Shown: one piece after another, positions 44,296 through 55,152 of the stretch
Numbering within the stretch: the stretch's first letter is position 1
Layout of the letters: the number at the start of each line of letters is the position of its first letter
DNA from: Fragilariopsis cylindrus CCMP1102
Taxonomy: Eukaryota > Bacillariophyta > Bacillariophyceae > Bacillariales > Bacillariaceae
Direction: 5' to 3'
DNA length: 64,000 bases
Assembly: GCA_900095095.1 (NCBI GenBank)
Contig: FMBT01000463.1
Location: 1 to 64,000, forward strand
The notes under the pieces: model-generated
The model's input: only the letters and a program-made list of their open reading frames with translations
Told to the model about the DNA's origin: nothing
Database searches by the model: none
Made by a program: the position numbers and the translations under genes

Positions 44296-46260
44296 ATGCA
44301 AGAACAAGCAACTACTACTACTGATTATTCTAATAATACATCTGTTCTCGAGTTTTTAAGTTTTGAAGCGGGCACAATGACTTCTAATAATAATACTTCG
44401 TCTTCTAGTAGTAGACAACATCAACAACAACCGATGCATATGCAAGGCGTGTTGTGGAAACGAAGAGATATATTTAAAAATAAATGGCGACCACGATGGT
44501 TTGTTTTACATCCAGAACAACGTGTTCTTACTTACTATTTATTAACAAATCAAGCTGGTATCGGTCCACAGCAAGTTGTTTCTAGTTCAAGAAGTAGTAG
44601 TAACAGTACACCGAGTCGCAGCAACAGTTCCACCACCACACCGAGTCGCACACCAAGTCGTAGAAATAGTAATAATAGTACAAGTAGGATCCCCTCATCA
44701 TCTTCCTCCGTTGGTACTAGCAGTAGTAATTATAATAATAATAATCGACGACGAACATATTCAGAATCATCGACATTGTCAACAAATACGATAGATTGTG
44801 ATGTTGTACCAAGAGGAACTATATATCTACTTGGTTCGACAGTTGAAGCTAATGAACTTCTTACAAGACCAGACGAAGATCTTTATACATTATCAATTAC
44901 TGAACATGAAACTGGTACTCATTGTCATTTGGCAACTCGTACAGAAGAGGATCGTGATCAATGGATAATTCATATTCGTCGTGTATGCCAAGATGCTGGA
45001 TCTAGTCATGATGGTGAACAACGGTCGTCGTCGTCGTCATCATCGCAACGACACGCCTCCTACACAGGATTAGCAAGTCCCTCTAGATCAATATCTAGTA
45101 CAAATGCAGCACCGAGAACACCGATGAGTAGTAACACCATTTCGGATAGGATGATGACTACTCCAACAGCTTCAGGATCAGCTTCAAGAACTACAAGAAA
45201 TGAGGTCGTTGGTGAAGATAAGTGCTCCTCCAACTTGCTGCAAGAATTTGATCGTAACCATAACGCACAAAATTTTGAAACGAATACACAAAGAATAGAT
45301 GATTCCAAGAAACTTACGACTTCATCTCTAGCAAAGCGCATCAAAAAATATCCGTATCAGGTGGCACTATCTTTTGAAAAGGAAATGTTGATCCTATGTG
45401 GTCCTCTTATTCTATACAAACTTCTATTGATGATATCATTTCAATTTTCTGCTATGTGTTTTGTAGCAGCAAGTATAATTGCTTTGAGATGGGTAATACT
45501 CAAAAATATATCCGGTATAATGAGGATATTACCCGACGATGACGACGACGACAAGATCAAACAAAGCAACCGTACAACAAAATCAATAGGGCATGGTTCA
45601 ACTTGCTGTCGATTCACTGTAGATCTAACGAATGCTTTGCGATTTTTAGCCGATAAGAAAGATACGATGACCAGCAGCAAAAATGGTGGAACAACAAGTG
45701 CTAGTGGTAGTAGTAGTAGCACAGGAAATGAAGAAATATTCATGTCGCATATTATTGTGAAGGCATTGGCTACAGCAATGAGTCAGCACCCTCACTTGAT
45801 TTCAAGGAAATACCCTCTTTTACCTCGCGTCTATTCTATAGATGTTGCCCATATTGACCTAAAGTCGGCTGATACTGTTGTTTGGGTGAACAAGACAGAT
45901 GAAAGGAGCGTTGAAGAAATTGCTGACTTCTTCTTCAAATCATCAGAAAAAGGAGTATCATCTTCACCATCGACTTTTTGGCAGGACGCTATCGGACCTA
46001 CGTGTCGAGTTGTAATGACGACACCTGATTTTGAACATTCACATGTTGACGTTGACCTGAATCTTACGGATTGTCCCATTGCAATATTTATTTCGGATAC
46101 AACGCAGTTAGGAAATAATGAGGAGAAGCAGACGCAATTGCAACATCAACAAAAACTAAACATTTCAATCAGTATCCAATCGACAGACGTTAATGCGTGT
46201 CGAAAATTTGCCGATAATGTTCAGAAATGTATTCAGCAGTTTCCAAATACGGTTGCATAG
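44296..46260 (+). CDS. PH-domain membrane protein with acyltransferase-fold C terminus
   Basis: The 654-residue protein starts with a PH domain, a phosphoinositide- or protein-binding module. The first strands are LWKRRDIFKNKWRPRWFVLH (residues about 53-72) with LTYYLL. An insert of about 100 Ser/Thr/Asn-rich residues follows. The domain resumes with GTIYLLGSTVEA, DLYTLSITEHETGTHCHLAT and the closing helix with its invariant Trp (EEDRDQWIIHIRRVC). One or two membrane segments follow (LILCGPLILYKLLLMISFQF, then CFVAASIIALRWVIL). The last 200 residues (FTVDLTNALRFLADKK, FMSHIIVKALATAMSQHPHL, then LNISISIQSTDVNACRKFAD) resemble the CoA-dependent acyltransferase fold of 2-oxoacid dehydrogenase E2. 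The catalytic HxxxDG is not present, so this part may be non-enzymatic. The single exon is unbroken. Confidence 0.8.
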   Translation: MQEQATTTTDYSNNTSVLEFLSFEAGTMTSNNNTSSSSSRQHQQQPMHMQGVLWKRRDIFKNKWRPRWFVLHPEQRVLTYYLLTNQAGIGPQQVVSSSRSSSNSTPSRSNSSTTTPSRTPSRRNSNNSTSRIPSSSSSVGTSSSNYNNNNRRRTYSESSTLSTNTIDCDVVPRGTIYLLGSTVEANELLTRPDEDLYTLSITEHETGTHCHLATRTEEDRDQWIIHIRRVCQDAGSSHDGEQRSSSSSSSQRHASYTGLASPSRSISSTNAAPRTPMSSNTISDRMMTTPTASGSASRTTRNEVVGEDKCSSNLLQEFDRNHNAQNFETNTQRIDDSKKLTTSSLAKRIKKYPYQVALSFEKEMLILCGPLILYKLLLMISFQFSAMCFVAASIIALRWVILKNISGIMRILPDDDDDDKIKQSNRTTKSIGHGSTCCRFTVDLTNALRFLADKKDTMTSSKNGGTTSASGSSSSTGNEEIFMSHIIVKALATAMSQHPHLISRKYPLLPRVYSIDVAHIDLKSADTVVWVNKTDERSVEEIADFFFKSSEKGVSSSPSTFWQDAIGPTCRVVMTTPDFEHSHVDVDLNLTDCPIAIFISDTTQLGNNEEKQTQLQHQQKLNISISIQSTDVNACRKFADNVQKCIQQFPNTVA

Positions 46261-46447
46261 AAATTGATAATTCTATATACTGATAGTCCAATAAATATAA
46301 TTGTTAAGACTACACGTAGTATTATTATTGGAACTTTGTGGGAGGAAGTGTCACTTTTTTATATACTTCTAGTACACATATTAAAGCACTTATTGATCAA
46401 GAAAAAATAACTGTAATAGCCGAAAACAAAATAGAACAAAGGTACTA

Positions 46448-47752
46448 CTAACTTAAGTCGATTATCTCTATCTTTGCCGCTGATCGGTCTAAACGCGATT
46501 CTTCTTTTTTCGGACAAAACTTTTTCGAATGGCCTTTTTCACCACAATGGAAACACCTTTGCTTAAATGGCTTTTTATGAGTCGTTGTTCCGTTATATGT
46601 CTCTCTATTCTCTTCTTGTTCGACTGGAAATGTAAGTCCGGGAACTACGGCTCGACAGGATCGAGCCGTTGTGAACGAACCTTCCAGAGCAGCATGTTGC
46701 ACTGTGGTTACCTCTAAATTCGATTGGTAATCCTGCATAGTTGTATGTATGTTATTTGCGCTTCTACTAGAATCATTGGTACTAGCTTGTTGTGCTCGTC
46801 GACCAGACACGTGATATAAAACTTCCTTTCCCTGATCTAAGACATATGTTCCGTATTGCATATGGGCTCCCATTCCCCGTGATAGAATATCATGCAATTG
46901 TTTTTCTCCGAGTAATTCCTCAAGGTGACTTCCTTTCGCTAGGTGTCGATTCAAACAATGCGATCGAACATAGTCACTATATGTAACATGGGACCTTCCA
47001 TACCAAAAGATCAAAGGTACGAGAGGGTGGTCTAAAGTTTTCACTGTTAACGGTTCCCCCAGGTCCAATTGATACCTTCGTTTTACTTTGTTTCTATAAT
47101 CTAATGTAGCTGTAGATAGGAAATGAATACAGTTGGCACCAATTCCAAGACCATGTTCCTCTTGCATGGCACACACTACTTCACGCAAGGGTGTTTCGTT
47201 AACAAAGAAATTATCATGTTGGCATATCATCACAAGTGGCGTAGAAACAATATCTGCCATAGCTGTTTGGATGGCCGGTGCCGATCCGTGTCTTGTCTCT
47301 AATTCTATTAGTTCTATACTACCCCCAAAACGGGAACAAATGGAGGAGTTTGATCCAGAACAGCCTCTCTCAATCGCTTCAGATGTATTCGATAATTTTC
47401 GGCAGTCTCGGAGTAGCATTTTCCGTGTTTTATGTTCTCGGTATTATTTTTGTCGTTGTCACCAACAATAAGTTCATTAGTAGATGATAATTCTTCGCAC
47501 CCATCAGCTAGAATAACAATACGAGACTCCAATAGACCATCTGCTTTCGTGAAAGAACGAAACAAAGCCTCTATTAGAGCTGTCGAAGGATGAGAAGGTA
47601 TGGGTGAAGTCTATAGTAAAAATAACGAAGATTTAGATCGATTGTGTTAGAATCAAGATAATATTTTTTTTCTCCTCTAAATTAGCTAATATTTCGTATT
47701 CCTCATTCCCTACCTGTATCAAAACAGTAAGTGATTCGTGCATTTGCCTCAT
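46448..47752 (-). CDS. Glycosyltransferase-like protein with C-terminal CCHC zinc knuckle, one -1 frame break
   Basis: The first exon is only 39 nt (47714-47752, MRQMHESLTVLIQ). The second is 46448-47610, spliced in phase to TSPIPSHPSTALIEALFRSF, ESRIVILADGCEE, then, after a frame change, IELETRHGSAPAIQTAMADI and TPLVMICQHDNFFV. The order (strand, variable loop, R-x-GSA helix, acidic xHDx strand) resembles GT-A glycosyltransferases, with HDN in the DxD place; the exact family is not recognised. The change of frame lies in the T4/G5 run (plus-strand C5A4, 47322-47330). One added base gives VPVFGGSIELIE and 400 residues. Near the C terminus CFHCGEKGHSKKFC is a perfect CCHC knuckle, a nucleic-acid-binding motif unusual for a glycosyltransferase. 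Function and location are uncertain. Confidence 0.7.
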
Positions 47753-47965
47753 GGCATTAGGTTGTAAGTATTTGAGATTAATGGTCAAGAATCAAGAACA
47801 TGTGAGGTAGTGTACTGTATTGCTGTATTCATCTTCTTGTATCTCGATGGAGGTCGGAGGTTTTTTGAATTGTGATGAGATTTCATGGTTGAAAACGTGC
47901 GCACTTTGCGCGAAAATTACGATCAAAATAGGCTTCCGCACGGCATATTTAAAAAATATTAAAAA

Positions 47966-48717
47966 TTACGAATATTCCCCTCGCACCCTTACTCGAATGG
48001 AATACAAGACATTTATTGCATACATTGTCACTCTAGATTCCCCTCCACTTAACATCCTACAAATACCATCCTCTTCTTTCTGGAAGGCCTCTACATGGGT
48101 CAACCCAGTCTTGAATGTGATAGCAAAGCAAATCAATCCAACACACAAGGCTTGGGTCAACAAATTATAAACAAGTAATGCTTTTAATCCTCTCCACAAA
48201 CAATGACCTTCACAATCACCATGTGGTTCATTCTCAAACTTGAAGACCTGTAGTACCATATCACTCAAAATACCAGTAACAACAGGAATACAATATTCAT
48301 TGACTGCTTCTCCAAGGAAGAGCACTGGAAATTCTCTGAATTGGTGAATGAGAAAATTGATGTTCATTGGGACTATGAGAGAGCGGACATTGATATTTCT
48401 TTGAGTTAGAAACATTACTTCAATCCCCTGGATCAAAAAGAGCTTATGACAATGATACTGTGTAGAAAAATAGAAAATGATATGGTGAATTCGTCTAATA
48501 TGTCCATCCTTTTGCTGTTGAAATCGAGCAAAATCACATATCTTTCTTGTGTTGTAATGTATGTAGGGCCATGTACAAGATAGACACCTGTCACAGGGCA
48601 AAGAAAAATTGATATTTTTTTGTGTGGATCTTGCAACGTAAACTTTTCCAGTAGCCTAAACTGGTGCATGCGTGCCCAAGTGTCAATTAGATCATTTTTG
48701 GATACAAAAGTTAACAT
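47966..48717 (-). CDS. Unknown membrane-associated protein, one -1 frame break
   Basis: I do not recognise it. The first frame (from ATG 48717) reads MLTFVSKNDLIDTWARMHQF, VYLVHGPTYITTQERYVILL, and ends HSIIVISSF. The -1 frame continues FLIQGIEVMFLTQRNINVRS, FLIHQFREFPVLFLGEAVNE and a hydrophobic stretch, LLTQALCVGLICFAITFKTG, to the stop at 47966. One base added in the A5 run at 48435-48439 joins them to 250 residues. Two or three hydrophobic segments suggest membrane insertion. It sits between the glycosyltransferase-like gene and WDR74 with AT-rich flanks. The smooth join supports a real gene, but with no family match some doubt remains. Confidence 0.5.
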
Positions 48718-48957
48718 TAGTGAAAGCAGACTACAACACGAAGTATAAAAGATACAGAAAACGAACCTAAAATAAATACTAATATCTTTTTTCTTTCTAA
48801 ATTCTCAAAGATACGTAGAATCTAGTCTAGCATAATAAATTTTTGGAATGTAGTCTTTCTAAAGGCGTAATTGGAAAGAGGTATGTATAATAAAGAACTA
48901 ATTAATAGTGCACTTGAATTTAAGCAGCGTTCATAATTATCAACAATGTGACGTACT

Positions 48958-50552
48958 TTATCGACGCCTCCGTCTCTTGGATTCCTGGGTAATTATGATT
49001 GTTTCCTCTTCTTCACTTTCCTCTGTTTCCTCGTCGTAGTCTTTTTCGCTTAATTCTTCGTCGTCTTTTTCACTAGATTCTTCTTCCTCGCTATTTTCGT
49101 CATCGTCATCGTCATCATCATCATCGCTCTTGATTTCAATCTCGCCACTATCGCCACTGTTTGAGTCGTCATCTTCATCTTCTTCTTCGACCACTGGTTT
49201 CGAAGAATCCTTGATTTTACTTTCTGATTTCATATCATCATCTTCATTGTCGGATTCATCAGAGTCGACGTAGTCTCGAACCTCATCATCTTGATCGATA
49301 TCACCGTCATCTACATCCAAATCGTCGTCATCGTCGTCGCTGATAGCACCCGTATCACCAGTTGAGTCCCAGATGTGATTTTTATGGAATAAAACACAGT
49401 TCAATCTTTGTTTCAAATATACACAGTCCAGTTGTCTTCTTTTATTAGTATCGTACACTCGAAGCATTCGATCTAGGCCAACTGCTGCCAATCGTGGCAA
49501 GGTTGGATGTTTCTTGAGCTGCCTAATTGAGCCTACTGGGCCGGCATAACGTCCCATATCACGATTCGCCTTACACTTAGCCTCACGTCCCATTTTTCGA
49601 ATATCTAAACTTTGAATATTCCCTGAAGTATCTCCAATGACAATCTCATGCTCATTGATTTGGCATAAACTAGTAAGTCGATATTCAAATAATCCTTCTG
49701 GTGTTAAAGATGTAGGCCGTCGAGTTTTGGTATTCTCTCGAACATCGTAAAGACGAACCTGCTTATATGCAGTTCCGACTGCCATTATATTGCAATCATT
49801 GTTAAGAAATTGAATTGCAGATGGCCAAACTGGTTGTTGAAGTAACGTCTGAGGGTCTGGGGATAAATTTTTCGTTTTAAAAACTTGCTTTCCCGTTAAA
49901 ATATCTACAAGACATACCTCTCGTTCCCTTCCACCAATAGCAGCTCTCGCATTAGCCGTGTCGAAAGCAATACATGTAGCAATTTGTGAGTTCTCTAAAT
50001 TTCCTGGTGTGTATGAGATTGTTGTATTACTCTTATTTGCAGTATATGCGTTGTAGGTTTGTATAACGTTGCATTTGTTCTTATCTTTCTTCAAGTCCAG
50101 AATTACTAAATTTCCAAGCATATCTCCAGCACAAAGTTTATTGTGTTGATGGAAAAATCCAAGCCTAAAGGTCGAGGATTGTCACTACCATCTCCTCCGA
50201 AAATATTATTAGGCGTTGAATATTCTAGTGTGTGTTGACCAAACGTTTTTTTGTTATCAATATTAGCCGTCCATAAATCCACAGACCCATTTTTTCGCAG
50301 AACACTAAAAGATGATGAGGAACCCCCGTCGCTTTCGGTGCTTCCATCTCCTTCATCTATCCAGACCATATCAACTACACCCCTATTACGTTTCTGTGAT
50401 TCCTTTGGATCGACTCTATAGACACCTTCCTTAATGACATCAGCCATGGCATTGTACGGTTGAACAATATCATTAGGACCTTTCTTCTTTCGACCAATTT
50501 CTGGTATGATTTCCTTCAACAGACCACATTCATCTCCAGATAAAAGTCGCAT
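48958..50552 (-). CDS. WDR74: WDR74 / NSA1 ribosome-biogenesis WD-repeat protein, one -1 frame break
   Basis: WDR74 (yeast Nsa1) is a nucleolar beta-propeller needed for pre-60S maturation and its release by the NVL/Rix7 ATPase. The first frame (ATG 50552) has SGDECGLLKEIIPEIG and SVLRKNGSVDLWTANI. The second carries LCAGDMLGNLVILDL, ARAAIGGREREVCLVDI, NIMAVGTAYKQVRLYDVREN, GDTSGNIQSLDIRK, GPVGSIRQLKKHPTLPRLAA and VGLDRMLRVYD, the strongest family block. One added base in the A5 run at 50153-50157 joins them as LGLDFFHQHNKLCAGDMLGN (531 residues). The C terminus is about 130 residues of mostly Asp/Glu/Ser ending in a five-Arg run; yeast Nsa1 instead has a basic tail. No intron. Confidence 0.9.
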
Positions 50553-51104
50553 TGTAACTTAACTTCTCGATATTTTATTTCTTCGTTTTTGTTTTAGCTT
50601 GTCGGTCCGAATTTCGTGGTTAATCAAGTATTTGTGCTGTAGTGAAGGTACTTCTCGTCGACGGCTTGTATTGTAAAGTTAAGTGAGTATCGAGTGGCGA
50701 GTTTTGTAAAAACATTATTTTCGTTCAAGTGAGAGTCGATGTGAAAAATAATAATAATGAGAAAGAAAACCTGAGAAAAATAAATGGTCGAAACTACTAT
50801 TTACGTACAGCCGTACAGACGATACTTTTATTATTCCTATTAATTTACCCCCTTAATTATCCCCCCAATTGCTCTTTGTTTGAGATTTTTGCTGTTGACA
50901 CCGCGATCGTAACTTGATACTTCGATGTACTATTAGTACTGCTATATTGGAAGATGATGACGGTTGATTGTGTTTTTATGTCATAAAAGTTGAAAGTACT
51001 ACCGTAGCAGCCGTGTCGATGGTTCATGGTAGCATCAGCAAAGATACTCCTCTCGACGGCGATCATCGTCCTTTCTACTAATATTGATTCTAATAATTAC
51101 AGGC
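50553..51104. other. Divergent promoter region
   Basis: It separates WDR74 and the phosphatase gene. A splice-acceptor-like TAATAATTACAG ends at 51102, just before the phosphatase ATG, so a 5' UTR intron is possible. No gene is called. Confidence 0.45.
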
Positions 51105-52613
51105 ATGACTACTTGGATTGGTACTACTGTGGGTATGATAAGGGGCAGAGGCGTCTGTCGTATTGGAAAAAAATCGTCATTGTCGTCGTCAAGGTGTACT
51201 ACACGTAGTACACTCCTTCTAGGAGCCGCAGCAACGAGAAGAAAGTTTGGGTTTGGTCCCAAAAATCTTCACTACTATTCGTTTTGGTCGGGTCGTGGTG
51301 GAGAAATAGGAACAGGAACAGGAAATTTTTCAACTAATCATACCAATGATAAAGATCTTACTGCCAGTGATAATAAGGGATCATCGTCATCGTTTTCATT
51401 ATCATCATCATCATCGTCGTCGTCTTCTGATACCAGCAATGATAGAAGTAGCAAAAGTCAGACACGATCATCATCGTCATCATCGTCGTCGTCTCCTATT
51501 GCTGGGTCCCATACTAATACTCAGCATACTTATCAAATATCAGTTGGAACAGAACAAGGATATCGTTCGTATATGGAAGATGAATTCTTCGTTTCAAATG
51601 ATGGTGATTTTGCTGCAGTATTTGATGGACATGGTGGTAAGGCTGTGAGTCGTTACCTTCGTAAGAATCTATATGCGAATGTACAGGCTTTTTTACCACT
51701 TGTTGTATTGGAAGAAAAACAAGATAACAAGAAGAGACATAACAATAACAAAAGAAATGATGCTGGTGATACCAACGACAACAAAATGGAAAAAATAAAC
51801 ATTGAGAATCATATAAATAATAATAATCTTTCATCATCATCATCACCTCCACCACCATCACCGTCATTGTCATCTTCATCTTCAACAAGACGACCGAGAA
51901 ATCCCACAATTGATGACTATGCAAATGCATTAGAATCAGCGTTAGAGAAAGTTGATAGTGAAATATTGAAAATATCACACTGGAGTTTTCAAGGAAGTAC
52001 AGCTGTTGTTGTATGGTTGCATGAAGAAGAACAGCAACATAATGAACAACAACAGGATGACAGTAGCGGCAACGGCAACAGCGAATCTTCTACTACTAAT
52101 ACTCCTACTACTACACAAAGAACGATTTTGGCAGCAAATATTGGTGATAGTCGTGCCGTATTGTGTCGAAATAATAAGGCATGGGATCTTTCACGTGATC
52201 ACAAACCAAATGATCCAGATGAAAAATCACGCATTGAAAGTCTTGGTGGGAGTGTTGTTTGGTGTGGTGATACAGATAAATTTGGCCAACCAATAGGAGA
52301 CCAAGGTATATACCGTGTCAATGGGAATTTAGCTTTATCTAGAGCTATAGGCGATCGATCTGAACGTCCTCATGTGACAGCAGAACCTGAAATTATCTCT
52401 GTGCCAATCGAAGAGGGGGACCAGTTCATCGTTGTAGCCACTGATGGTTTATGGGATGTTATGGATAGTGACGATGCTGTGAATTATGTCAACGTACTGC
52501 TTGAATCAGGGGTTTCAAGAAAAAAAGTTGCAACCCTGATGGTCCAAGAGGCAATGCGTCTCGGTACATATGACAATGTCACAGTTGTAATAATATGGAT
52601 GGATTCGACATGA
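51105..52613 (+). CDS. PP2C-type Ser/Thr protein phosphatase, probably organellar
   Basis: PP2C phosphatases remove phosphate from Ser/Thr with two Mn/Mg ions. The first ATG (51105) gives 502 residues. The leader (MTTWIGTTVGMIRGRGVCRI, then GKKSSLSSSRCTTRSTLLLG) is basic and hydroxylated without acids, as in mitochondrial presequences. A long Ser-run linker precedes the catalytic domain. All main motifs are present: SVGTEQGYRSYMEDEF, FDGHGGKAVSRYL (metal-binding DGHGG), FQGSTAVVV, ANIGDSRAVLCR, LSRDHKPNDPDEKSRIESLG, LALSRAIGD, VATDGLWDVM (DG) and DNVTVVIIWM (DN). Two low-complexity inserts, Asn/Lys/Ser and Gln/Asn/Thr, interrupt the domain. The metal ligands look intact, so it should be active. 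The target is unknown. Confidence 0.93.
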   Translation: MTTWIGTTVGMIRGRGVCRIGKKSSLSSSRCTTRSTLLLGAAATRRKFGFGPKNLHYYSFWSGRGGEIGTGTGNFSTNHTNDKDLTASDNKGSSSSFSLSSSSSSSSSDTSNDRSSKSQTRSSSSSSSSSPIAGSHTNTQHTYQISVGTEQGYRSYMEDEFFVSNDGDFAAVFDGHGGKAVSRYLRKNLYANVQAFLPLVVLEEKQDNKKRHNNNKRNDAGDTNDNKMEKINIENHINNNNLSSSSSPPPPSPSLSSSSSTRRPRNPTIDDYANALESALEKVDSEILKISHWSFQGSTAVVVWLHEEEQQHNEQQQDDSSGNGNSESSTTNTPTTTQRTILAANIGDSRAVLCRNNKAWDLSRDHKPNDPDEKSRIESLGGSVVWCGDTDKFGQPIGDQGIYRVNGNLALSRAIGDRSERPHVTAEPEIISVPIEEGDQFIVVATDGLWDVMDSDDAVNYVNVLLESGVSRKKVATLMVQEAMRLGTYDNVTVVIIWMDST

Positions 52614-52930
52614 AAATATATATAAAAATGAAAATATGCGAGTACGACAAGATAAGCCTTAAGTAATGAATAGATATAATAATGATAGACCTAAAACCTT
52701 TATTGAGTGCTCTAAAATTATCTAGTCGATTATGCCTATTTCCTGTCAAATCAAACTTGCTCCTTGTATATATTTCTATTTCAACTATACTAATTGATAT
52801 AATGAAATGAGATGATACTACGGTGCATGTAAAAAACTACAACAACACGTGGATGAAAAGTAAAAATAGAATAGATATAGAAGTTTCTAATTTGGAAGCG
52901 ATGACATATTCTTGATACAAAAGTATACTA
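52614..52930. other. Convergent intergenic region
   Basis: AT-rich 3' flanks of two genes that end facing each other. Nothing recognised. Confidence 0.5.
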
Positions 52931-55152
52931 TTATATTTTGTTCACCTTCCTTTGCAAAGTTTTTAAATAAGCATCTATACCTCGCGTCCCTCTATCATCG
53001 TCAACAATTCGGCGTATCTTTCCTTCCTCTGGTATGACAACCACACATTTAATGCCTTCCATAGATCTCAAGAAACTTGCGTCTTGGCATATCATAAGCA
53101 CGGTACCATTCCATTGCTGCAAACCATATGCGAGTGCTTGGACACTTTCCACATCTAAATGTGATGTGGGATGCTCAAGAAAAAGAATTGGAGGCTCATC
53201 CAAGATAATTTTGGCCAAGGCAAGACGAAAAGTTTCGCCTCCACTCAAACAAACAAGAGGAGTTTTAGCCTGACTGATCGGAGAGAGACCAAAAGCTGTT
53301 AAATGACCACGAAGGTCCTTATCCATCTTTTTTGGATACAGTCGGGATAAATATTCTAATGCTGATGTGGTTTGACCCGTATTAGATATCATTTCATTGA
53401 TCGCACGACAATCACAATATCCGATACTCACTCCCGAAGGATGATGGACCGTGCCTTCGATAGGTGCAAGTCTCTTGGCAAGTACATTCATAAAACAAGA
53501 AGTAGAGATGCCTGGGCCCACGATACAAGTTCGCGACCCTTCCTCAATACATAAATCCACACAATCAAAAAGGAAACCGTCTCGTTTTACAATCGATAAT
53601 TCTGTATAGTCTAATTCAGGCATCGGATCTTGCGCTCTAGCTTCTATTTTAGCTACATCTTCCTCGGTGCCATATCCAACATCATAAGCTATAATTAATG
53701 GCTCTCCCCATTGAGAGGTTACCATGGGTAGTCTAGAATTAGAATGAAAACAAGGAGAAAAAAACGCAAGAACATGAATATCGACAACGGAAAGTTTCGG
53801 AAATCGACCACAAAGTTTTCGCTGGACAACTTCAAACGAACGAATACTAGCTACTAGCAGACTACTCACACAAATTGTACCGCCTTGTCTGGGATGCATT
53901 TGGTAATTTTGGCCAGCTTGAGTTGCTGCGCAGCTGTCAGATGTTTTCCTTCAGTCGAAATTATTGACGACGAGTCTGCTACTGTATTCATTGATTTTTC
54001 GTGTCTTTCAATTTTTTTACGATGATTTGCGACGGACTTCGCCTTTTTGTTGGCGCCTCCTTTTCGTTTCGGTGTCGGTTTTTCTTTCAAATTTTGAAGT
54101 GATTTCTTCAGTTGGTCGGCTTTCTTTTCCATGGCTAGAGATTCATTCAGTTGATGCGTTTCTTTTTGATCCTTTATTAGCCGATACGAGTCATAGTTTC
54201 CTGGATAATACCAAAGTTTCTTAGCATGCATATCAATAATATCTGTAGCAACGTCATTTATAAGATCAACGTCATGAGAAACCATCACAACCGTAGTAGA
54301 CCGAGCAAGATTATCATTGATCAGTTGTCGGAGTCGAATAAGTCCGTGTACATCGAGATCATTTGTCGGCTCGTCCAACAACATCAAGTTCGTGAACGAA
54401 CAGCATACGGAAGCAGCGCAAAGTAACACTTCTTTTTGTTGACCTGGTGAGAGTTCTTCGCAAGGTTTTTCATGATCAAAAAAACCAAGCTCTCGAAAGA
54501 ACTCTGGTATTTGTTCTTGAATGGACGAATCCTCGAAATCTAAATGATCTTCGAGCATCGAAAGCTCCTCGCACAAATGTTCCATCTCATCTTCTTCGTT
54601 TTCTAAATCTAAACAATCCATACGGTTCTCTAGTTCGCTTATTAAAGATTCTGTGGCTAAACGAGAGTTACGTTTACATTCGTCAAGATACTTTGTCAGT
54701 ACCTGTATTGGAGTCAATTGTAAATACTCGGACGGTAATTTGGGTGGTACGTAAAGCGTTGACCACTGTACAGACCAACCAGGTATCATTTGCGAATGCA
54801 TTTTCTTCAATAACGTGCTTTTACCAGATCCATTCCTTCCCAAAAGACAATATATGTGATTATGTAACAATTTAATAGTAGCATTCTCTAATAAGCAAGC
54901 ATCTCTCAACAAATATTGCAACCGAACATCTTCTACCACGACATCATTCGGTTGAATCGTTCGTCGGCCAAGTCCGCGACCTCCCTTCCCTTTTCCACCC
55001 CAAATATGAGTCGACTGGCCGGTTCTTCGCTGTTTGGAGAGAATTTGTTCCCACACGGATGCATAGCAGTCTGTATCATCTAAGGCAGATAATTGTGCTC
55101 GAGTTACAGCCTCTGATGATGACACCATCTCTTTATATATCTGTTTTGGCAA
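52931..55152 (-). CDS. ABC-F family ATPase with degenerate second nucleotide-binding domain
   Basis: ABC-F proteins are soluble twin-ATPase proteins that act on ribosomes or translation factors (Gcn20, eEF3 kin). Exons 53870-55152 and 52931-53732 (137-bp intron, phase 2) give 694 residues. Domain 1 has VEDVRLQYLLRDACLLENAT, Walker A GRNGSGKSTLLKK, signature ELSPGQQKEVLL, Walker B LMLLDEPTNDLD and the switch His VVMVSHDVDLI. The linker is Lys-rich (KEKPTPKRKGGANKKAKSVA). Domain 2 reads GPGISTSCFM in place of Walker A (the catalytic Lys is lost), CLSGGETFRLALAK for the signature, and ILFLEHPTSHLDVES in place of LDEPTNHLD (the Walker B Asp is replaced). Domain 2 probably cannot hydrolyse ATP. 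N-terminal residues up to about 75 are unusual for the family. Confidence 0.9.

Noticed and set aside
46500-46560. CCHC knuckle as part of a retroelement gag
   Set aside because: It is in frame with the spliced glycosyltransferase-like gene, and no other retroelement part is near.
20569-50157. Programmed -1 frameshifting as the general cause of the eight frame breaks
   Set aside because: Only four sites fit the heptamer, and no pseudoknot or strong stem was seen at the one site inspected. The genes are housekeeping genes not known to use it. Single-base loss in runs explains all cases.
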